Shown here: positions 6,703 through 11,469 of the stretch, in pieces | Layout: each line of letters begins with the position of its first letter | Position numbering within the stretch: position 1 is the first letter of the stretch | Assembly (NCBI GenBank): GCA_007123625.1 | Contig: SKKS01000006.1 | Location: 1-11,469, forward strand | DNA: 11,469 nt | Direction of reading: 5' to 3' | Source: Paracoccaceae bacterium | GTDB lineage: Bacteria; Pseudomonadota; Alphaproteobacteria; Rhodobacterales; Rhodobacteraceae | Notes under the pieces: generated by a model | Told to the model about the DNA's origin: nothing | The model's database searches: none | Seen by the model: the letters and a program-made list of their open reading frames with translations, nothing else | Made by a program: the position numbers and the translations under genes

Positions 6703-7148
6703 CCTTCAGAAGCGCCGAAGTTATGGCGGGATTGGTCCTGGTGGCGTTCTCGGTCTTTGCCTGGCGCGAAGCGGTCGCGATCCGCGGCGCGGCGGCGTTC
6801 TTTCCCATGGCGATCATCGCCGCGCTCGGGTTCTTTTCGCTTGTCTATCTGGTGCGTTCAGTGCTGGCCGGTCGCCAGACCGAAACGGTTTTTGAACGTT
6901 GGCGGATCTTTGTGGCCGCGCTGGTGATCTCGCTGATCTACATCAACGCTGTCGTCCATGTTGGCTACATCACTTCGACCGTGTTCTTCATTCCGGTGCT
7001 GGCGTGGGTGATCGGTTTCCGCCGCCCCGCTTACATTGCGCTCACCACGCTGATTTACCTGGTTTGTGTCTACTTCATGTTCGAGGTTGTCTTCCGGCGG
7101 CCGCTGCCATCCGAGATGCTGCTCGAATTCATCAGGAGTATCCGCTGA
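6699..7148 (+). CDS. tctB: TTT transporter small membrane subunit, TctB family
   Basis: This 149-residue integral membrane protein has four predicted hydrophobic segments, at about residues 6-24, 32-56, 69-88 and 92-132 (the last likely split into two short helices). That is the usual size and layout of the poorly conserved TctB subunit of the tripartite tricarboxylate transporter, which pairs with TctA in the inner membrane and is needed for transport. Identification rests on hydrophobicity, length and its place directly before tctA. The ATG at 6699 has no good Shine-Dalgarno sequence and overlaps the stop of a 17-codon frame, which suggests coupled translation. Its own stop overlaps the tctA start in TGATG. 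No better in-frame start was found upstream. Confidence 0.87.
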   Translation: MTFRSAEVMAGLVLVAFSVFAWREAVAIRGAAAFFPMAIIAALGFFSLVYLVRSVLAGRQTETVFERWRIFVAALVISLIYINAVVHVGYITSTVFFIPVLAWVIGFRRPAYIALTTLIYLVCVYFMFEVVFRRPLPSEMLLEFIRSIR

Positions 7149-8683
7149 TGCTGACGGCCCTTACGGATGCATTCTTCGCAGTCATGACGCTGGGCAATCT
7201 GGCTGCCATGATCACAGGCACCATCGCCGGCATCATCATCGGCGCATTGCCGGGCATCAACGTGACGGTCGGCATTGCCATCCTGATCCCGCTGACCTTT
7301 GGGATGGAGCCGCTTTTTGCGCTGGGTCTGATCGCGGGGATATTCAACGGCGCGTCCTACGGCAACGCGATCCCGGCGATTCTGCTCAATGTGCCGGGCA
7401 CTCCGGCTGCGGTGGCGACCACGTTCGACGGGTATCCGATGGCCCAGAAGGGTCGGTCAGCGCATGCTCTGCGGATCGCGTGCTATGCCTCGGCGCTGGG
7501 CGCAATCGCGTCGGCGATCGCGCTTATTCTGATCGCGCCCCCGCTGGCGAAGGTGACGCTGCTGTTCGGGCCGGCGGAATATTTCTGGCTGGCGATGCTC
7601 GGGCTCAGTTCCATCGCGGTGCTGCTGGGCAGTGATCCGGTCAAGGGGTTGATCGCCGCGTGTTTCGGCATGTTGCTGGCGACGGTCGGCATGGACCAGA
7701 TCACCGGAGCGATGCGCTTCCACTTCGGCTATTGGGAGTTGGCCGACGGCCTTCCGACCGTCGTGGTGCTGACCGGGCTTTTTGCCTTCTCGCGCGTGCT
7801 CATGATGGCGCAGGAAGGCAAGATGACCGGCGTCAGCGGCGAGGCGCTGAGACTGTCGCGAGACAAGGACGAAGGCCCGATCCTCAAGGGCATGTTGCCG
7901 ACCCTGACCCGTTCCGGGGTGATCGGAATCATTGTCGGCATCCTTCCGGGGGTCGGCGGGAACGCTGCGGCGCTGCTTGCCTATAACGAGGAAAAGCGTG
8001 CGGCCAAGGACCCCGAAACCTTTGGGAAGGGCAACCCCAGGGGCGTGGCTGCGGCCGAATGCGGCAACAGCGCCGACAACAGCTCGTCCCTGATTCCGAT
8101 GCTGACCCTGGGCATTCCCGGCAATGCCATCGCCGCGATCATCATGGGCGCCCTGCTTGTGCACGGGCTGGTGCCTGGGCCGCAACTGTTCCGCGAAGAA
8201 CCCGTGATCGTCTATGGCTTCATGATCCAGATGCTGTTCACCGCAGCGATCCTGTTCGTCCTTGGCGGCATGGTAGCGACACGCCTGTTCGCGCAGGTCC
8301 TGAGGTTGCCCAGTGTCGTGCTGGTGCCGTTGATCGTCTCGCTCATGACCATCGGCATCTACACCACGACCTACGAGATCATGCATCTTTACATGGCCGT
8401 TGGCTTCGGACTGGTCGGGTACTTCATGATCAAGCTCGATTTCCCGGTCGCACCGTTCGTCCTGGGCCTGATCCTGGGCGGCGTGGCCGAATTCAACCTG
8501 CGGGTTGCGCTGCGCATCGCACGCGGGGACTGGACCTATCTGTTCCAGAATGTCGTGTCGAAGATCCTTGTGGCGCTGCTTGCGCTGATCATCCTTGCAG
8601 CCCTGTCGCGCTTCATCAGGGACTTGCGCCGCCGACTTCGCGACGGGCGGACCACCCTCGTCGAAAGGGAAACAATGGAGTGA
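7148..8683 (+). CDS. tctA: TTT transporter large membrane subunit, TctA family
   Basis: This 511-residue permease subunit is full length for TctA. It carries the two internally repeated signature regions of the family. The first is GTIAGIIIGALPGINVTVGI followed by NGASYGNAIPAILLNVPGTP and FDGYPMAQKG near the N terminus. The second is GIIVGILPGVGGNAAALLAY followed by ECGNSADNSSSLIPMLTLGI in the middle. Ten or more hydrophobic helices follow, with a basic cytoplasmic tail. TctA forms the solute channel and uses an ion gradient, with the TctC binding protein delivering the solute. The start at 7148 shares a base with the tctB stop and has AGGAG 9 bases upstream. The same frame is open back to 6899 across tctB, but that part is a shadow. 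TTT systems import carboxylated compounds such as citrate, terephthalate and amino acid derivatives. The substrate cannot be told from TctA. Confidence 0.95.
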   Translation: MLTALTDAFFAVMTLGNLAAMITGTIAGIIIGALPGINVTVGIAILIPLTFGMEPLFALGLIAGIFNGASYGNAIPAILLNVPGTPAAVATTFDGYPMAQKGRSAHALRIACYASALGAIASAIALILIAPPLAKVTLLFGPAEYFWLAMLGLSSIAVLLGSDPVKGLIAACFGMLLATVGMDQITGAMRFHFGYWELADGLPTVVVLTGLFAFSRVLMMAQEGKMTGVSGEALRLSRDKDEGPILKGMLPTLTRSGVIGIIVGILPGVGGNAAALLAYNEEKRAAKDPETFGKGNPRGVAAAECGNSADNSSSLIPMLTLGIPGNAIAAIIMGALLVHGLVPGPQLFREEPVIVYGFMIQMLFTAAILFVLGGMVATRLFAQVLRLPSVVLVPLIVSLMTIGIYTTTYEIMHLYMAVGFGLVGYFMIKLDFPVAPFVLGLILGGVAEFNLRVALRIARGDWTYLFQNVVSKILVALLALIILAALSRFIRDLRRRLRDGRTTLVERETME

Positions 8684-8730
8684 TGTCACGTCGCCGAAGA
8701 CCACCAAACCCATCAACAGGAGGCAGACCA

Positions 8731-9699
8731 ATGCATATGAAGTTCACGACAGCGCTCTGCGCTATGGCAGTTGCGACCGTTGGCACAACGGCTTCGGCGC
8801 AATCGAACTTTCCCAGCCGCACCATCGAGGTTCTGGTAGGATTCGCCGCGGGCGGGCCGGTCGACACCGCCACGCGCACCATCGCGCCGTTCCTTGAAAA
8901 GCATCTTGGCGATGGCGCTTCGATCGCGGTCATCAACCGCCCCGGCGCTGCCGGAGCCGTGGCTTCGATCGCCACGTCACGCGCCAACCCCGACGGGCAC
9001 ACTTTGATGATGCTGTCGTATCCGGCGCTGGTGACCGCCCCCTTCGGTCAGGACGAGGCACCCTACAGCCTTGACGATTTCGAATTCCTTGGCAACGTCA
9101 CGTCGGACCCTCACAACTTCTTCGTGGCCGCCGACTCGCCCTACGACTCGCTTGACGCCCTGATGGAGGCCGCGCGCGAGAACCCGGGCGAGGTCACGGT
9201 GGCCGCCGCAGGCGTCGGCGGCGCCGCGCATCTGGCACTGATGGTGTTCGAAGGCGAAACCGGGTTGTCGTTCAACTATATCCCGGCGGATGGCGGCGCC
9301 GGAACACTGACCCAGGTACTGGGCGGGCATGTCGACGCCGGGATCACCACCTTGAGCGCGCTCATTCCCTATGTGGAAGAAGAGCAGATGCGAATCATTG
9401 CAAGCTTCGCGATGGATCGCCCCGCCGCGCTTCCCGACGCACCGACCGCCCGTGAGCAGGGCGTCGATGTGCTGTGGGGTGCGCTGCGCGGGATCGCCGC
9501 ACCGGGCCCGCTTCCCGACGACGTGCGCGACAAGATTGCTGCGGCGGTCGAAGCCACGATGAACGACCCGGAGTTCATCGCAATCGCGGAGCGTCAGGGG
9601 ATACCCCTGTTCTATGCCGACGGTGCGACGTTCAAGGAAATCGTCGATACCGACCTGTCGCGGCTGAACGCGCTCTGGGAATCGTCGCCCTGGCAGTGA
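8731..9699 (+). CDS. tctC: TTT transporter periplasmic solute-binding protein, TctC/Bug family
   Basis: This 322-residue periplasmic binding protein has a classic signal peptide at residues 1-23, with a hydrophobic core and a likely cut after ASA, before Gln24. The mature part begins with the Bug pattern FPSRTIEVLVGFAAGGPVDT, in which the GGPVDT loop usually contacts the ligand carboxylate. It continues with INRPGAAGAVA, YIPADGGAGTLTQVLGGHVD and the C-terminal APGPLPDDVRDKIAAAV helix region. Length and domain order are complete. The start at 8731 has AGGAGG 7 bases upstream, the strongest ribosome site in the operon, fitting a subunit needed in excess. It lies 47 bases after tctA and is followed by a 10-pair hairpin before ggt2. 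Bug proteins bind very varied carboxylates, so the ligand is open. From the gene context an amide-linked amino acid is a reasonable guess. Confidence 0.95.
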   Translation: MHMKFTTALCAMAVATVGTTASAQSNFPSRTIEVLVGFAAGGPVDTATRTIAPFLEKHLGDGASIAVINRPGAAGAVASIATSRANPDGHTLMMLSYPALVTAPFGQDEAPYSLDDFEFLGNVTSDPHNFFVAADSPYDSLDALMEAARENPGEVTVAAAGVGGAAHLALMVFEGETGLSFNYIPADGGAGTLTQVLGGHVDAGITTLSALIPYVEEEQMRIIASFAMDRPAALPDAPTAREQGVDVLWGALRGIAAPGPLPDDVRDKIAAAVEATMNDPEFIAIAERQGIPLFYADGATFKEIVDTDLSRLNALWESSPWQ

Positions 9700-9713
9700 T
9701 TGCTTGAAGAAAC

Positions 9714-9737
9714 GGCCGGTCGCTTTTGCGACCGGCC
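9714..9737 (+). terminator. Perfect hairpin between tctC and ggt2 (attenuator or mRNA-stabilising element)
   Basis: GGCCGGTCGC (9714-9723) and GCGACCGGCC (9728-9737) form a perfect 10-pair stem with a TTTT loop, starting 15 bases after the tctC stop. The plus strand continues TGTCGG without a T-run, so it is probably not a full terminator. It more likely lowers read-through to ggt2 or protects the abundant tctC message. On the minus strand it is followed by GTTTCTTC. ggt2 has its own ribosome site 37 bases beyond the start codon-distal arm's end region, at about 9761-9765. Confidence 0.55.
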
Positions 9738-9774
9738 TGTCGGATGATCGCAACACAACCGGAGGAACCCCGAA

Positions 9775-11469
9775 ATGACCTGCAAACCCCTTGTGACGGG
9801 ACAGCGCTATGCAGTGGCGGCCGGGCATCCTCTGGCCGCCATGGCAGCCTCGGAGATCATGCGCAGCGGCGGGAACGCAATCGATGCGGGCGTCGCCGCC
9901 GGTATCGCGACCGAGGTGCTGGAAAGCATTCTGGTAGGGTTCGGCGGCGTGGCGCCGATCATCCTTTATTCCGCCGAACACGACGAGATGGTGACGATCA
10001 GCGGCCTTGGAACCTGGCCCAAATCCGTGGATGCCGATTACTTCAACCGCCTTCATGGCGGACGGATACCCCTTGGAATTCTGCGCACCGTGGTCCCGGC
10101 GGCGCCGGATGCATGGATCACTGCTCTGTCGCGCTATGGCCGAATGAGCTTTGCCGAGGTCGCATCCTTTGCCATCGAATTCGCCCGCGACGGCTTTCCG
10201 ATGTACGAATTCTTCAGCGCACGTATCGCCGAAAAGCAGGAGGGGTACGCCCGCTATCCATCGACCGCGGCGATCTATCTGCCGAACGGCGCGCCGCCCG
10301 TCCCGGGCGAGATCTTTCGCCAGCGGGAGCTGGGCGCGTCCATCCAGTTTCTGGCCGACGAGGATTGCGCCGCCGCAGCCAAAGGGGGGCGCGCGGCGGG
10401 CCTTGCCGCTGCGCGCCACGCTTTCTATGAAGGGGACATCGCGCGTGAGATGGTTTCGCATGTCCAGTCGGAGGGGGGGGAACTGACCCTCGAAGACCTG
10501 CGCGATTTTTCGGTCGAATTGGAAAAGCCGATCTCGGTCCGTTTCGGCGAGTGGCAGGTCAATGGGTGCGGCCCGTGGTGCCAGGGGCCGATGCTTCTGC
10601 AGGCGCTGAACATCGTCAAGACCTTCGACCTGCACGCGCTGGGGCATAACTCTGCCGACTATGTCCACATGATGTGCGAGGCGATCAAGCTCGCCGCGAG
10701 CGACCGCGATCGGTATTATGGCGATCCAAAGTTCGTCGATGTGCCCATGAACAGGCTCTTGTCCGATGCGCATGCCCGTGCGCAGGCGGCGCGCATCCGC
10801 ATGAACAGGGCCACGTCCTTTGCCGATGCCGACAACGACGCTGCCGCCGAAGCCAAAGCAGACCTTGCGGTCGGCGACTCCAGTATGGATACAAGCTATG
10901 TCTGCGTCGTCGACAAGGCAGGCAACGCCTTCTCGGCGACCCCCAGCGACGCGCCGCATCATGCACCGGTCGCGCCCAAGCTGGGCTTTCTGGTGTCAGC
11001 GCGCGGCTCGCAGTCCTGGACCAATCCCGACCACCCGGCGAGCGTTGCACCGGGCAAGCGCCCCAGGCTGACACCCAACCCCGCACTCGCGGTGGGCCCA
11101 GAAGGGCGCATCATGCCTTTCGGGTCCCCGGGGGGCGACGTCCAAACGCAGGCGATGCTGCAGGGGTTTGTGAACCGGGTGGTGTTCGGGTTCGACACGC
11201 AGCACGCAGTCGAAAGCCCGCGCTTTGCCACATATGATTTCCCGTCCTCGTGGGAGCCGCATGAGCGCCAGCATCTGGTACTCAAGCTTGAAAACTCGCT
11301 TGATACGGCGATCGGAGCGGACCTTGCCGCGCGCGGGCACAACGTGGAGTCGTGGCCCGATCTCGTGTGGACGGCGGGATCACTTTCGCTGATCGAATCC
11401 GATCGTCAAAAGGGGCGCATGGCAGCGGGTTCGGACCCCCGGCGCGAGGCCTATGCCATCGGCTGGTAG
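9775..11469 (+). CDS. Divergent gamma-glutamyltransferase-family Ntn hydrolase (Ggt2)
   Basis: This 564-residue protein of the GGT fold belongs to a different clade from Ggt1. The large-subunit half has SGGNAIDAGVAAGIA near 31-45. The predicted self-cleavage nucleophile is Thr373, in MDTSYVCVVDKAGNAF. It is followed by SATPSDAPHHAP, GFLVSARGSQSW, GKRPRLTPNPALA, the oxyanion-region SPGGDVQTQA (451-460), ESPRFAT and the closing GSDPRREAYAIGW. Where Ggt1 and classical GGTs have an Arg that holds the glutamate alpha-carboxylate (SGRSPAA in Ggt1), this protein has GLGTWPKS (78-85), so gamma-glutamyl specificity is doubtful. A change to another amide is more likely. HpxW (oxamate amidohydrolase) is a known case of a GGT relative with a non-glutamyl substrate. 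There is no signal peptide, so it should act in the cytoplasm on imported substrate. GGAGG lies 9 bases before the ATG. The stop codon is the last codon of the window, so what follows is unseen. Confidence 0.9.
   Translation: MTCKPLVTGQRYAVAAGHPLAAMAASEIMRSGGNAIDAGVAAGIATEVLESILVGFGGVAPIILYSAEHDEMVTISGLGTWPKSVDADYFNRLHGGRIPLGILRTVVPAAPDAWITALSRYGRMSFAEVASFAIEFARDGFPMYEFFSARIAEKQEGYARYPSTAAIYLPNGAPPVPGEIFRQRELGASIQFLADEDCAAAAKGGRAAGLAAARHAFYEGDIAREMVSHVQSEGGELTLEDLRDFSVELEKPISVRFGEWQVNGCGPWCQGPMLLQALNIVKTFDLHALGHNSADYVHMMCEAIKLAASDRDRYYGDPKFVDVPMNRLLSDAHARAQAARIRMNRATSFADADNDAAAEAKADLAVGDSSMDTSYVCVVDKAGNAFSATPSDAPHHAPVAPKLGFLVSARGSQSWTNPDHPASVAPGKRPRLTPNPALAVGPEGRIMPFGSPGGDVQTQAMLQGFVNRVVFGFDTQHAVESPRFATYDFPSSWEPHERQHLVLKLENSLDTAIGADLAARGHNVESWPDLVWTAGSLSLIESDRQKGRMAAGSDPRREAYAIGW

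Noticed and set aside
6899..7147. Extension of tctA upstream across tctB
   Set aside because: The frame is open but its translation there is a His/Cys/Arg-rich shadow of tctB. The ATG at 7148 has a ribosome site and begins a typical TctA.
8059..8730. Extension of tctC upstream across tctA
   Set aside because: The signal peptide must be N-terminal and begins at 8731, directly after AGGAGG. The upstream part is a shadow of tctA.
7457..8731. A 424-codon minus-strand frame opposite tctA
   Set aside because: The translation is rich in His, Gln, Asp and Arg, the antisense image of a hydrophobic membrane protein. tctA is clear on the other strand.
8977..10962. A 661-codon open frame on the minus strand across tctC and ggt2
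   Set aside because: It is antisense to two well-supported genes with ribosome sites and conserved motifs. Its translation is Arg/His/Gly-rich with no recognisable domain, typical of GC-rich shadow frames.

Overview
The window looks like chromosomal DNA of a high-GC alphaproteobacterium, probably of the Rhodobacterales/Rhodospirillales/Rhizobiales type. This is inferred from GC-rich codon use, the tripartite tricarboxylate (TTT) transporter, and the MmgE/PrpD and DUF1989 genes. No insertion sequence, tRNA, rRNA, CRISPR array or phage gene was seen. Base composition is even, apart from two short AT-rich stretches (about 1180-1260 and 5830-5890) that fall between genes.

Layout. At the left, a DUF1989 (urea carboxylase-associated family) gene runs rightward (295-927). 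About 390 bases with no assigned gene separate it from a leftward operon, read from high to low coordinates: an MmgE/PrpD-family protein (5685-4309), a gamma-glutamyltransferase-family Ntn hydrolase here called Ggt1 (4169-2586), and a DadA-like FAD amino acid dehydrogenase (2602-1316) whose start overlaps the end of ggt1. A 310-base divergent control region (5686-5995) holds an AT-rich block with overlapping, opposed promoter-like elements and a long GC-rich hairpin. Rightward from it runs a second operon: an XRE-cupin regulator (5996-6652), TTT transporter small membrane subunit TctB (6699-7148), large membrane subunit TctA (7148-8683), periplasmic binding protein TctC (8731-9699), and a second, divergent gamma-glutamyltransferase-family hydrolase, Ggt2 (9775-11469), which ends on the last base of the window.

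How the genes may work together (inference). The transporter would bring a carboxylated, amide-bearing compound into the cytoplasm. One or both Ggt-type Ntn hydrolases, neither with a signal peptide, would cleave its amide or gamma-glutamyl bond. The DadA-like enzyme would oxidise a released amino acid or amine to an imine or keto acid. The MmgE/PrpD protein would isomerise, epimerise or (de)hydrate a carboxylic acid intermediate. The XRE-cupin protein would sense a pathway metabolite and control both divergent transcripts. No gamma-glutamyl ligase is present, so the substrate would have to arrive already amide-linked. The substrate cannot be named from the sequence. Part 2 lists the points that make the locus unusual: two different Ggt clades in one transporter locus, Ggt2 lacking the usual glutamate-binding Arg, a 17-codon ORF that exactly fills the regulator-tctB gap, and several strong intergenic inverted repeats.
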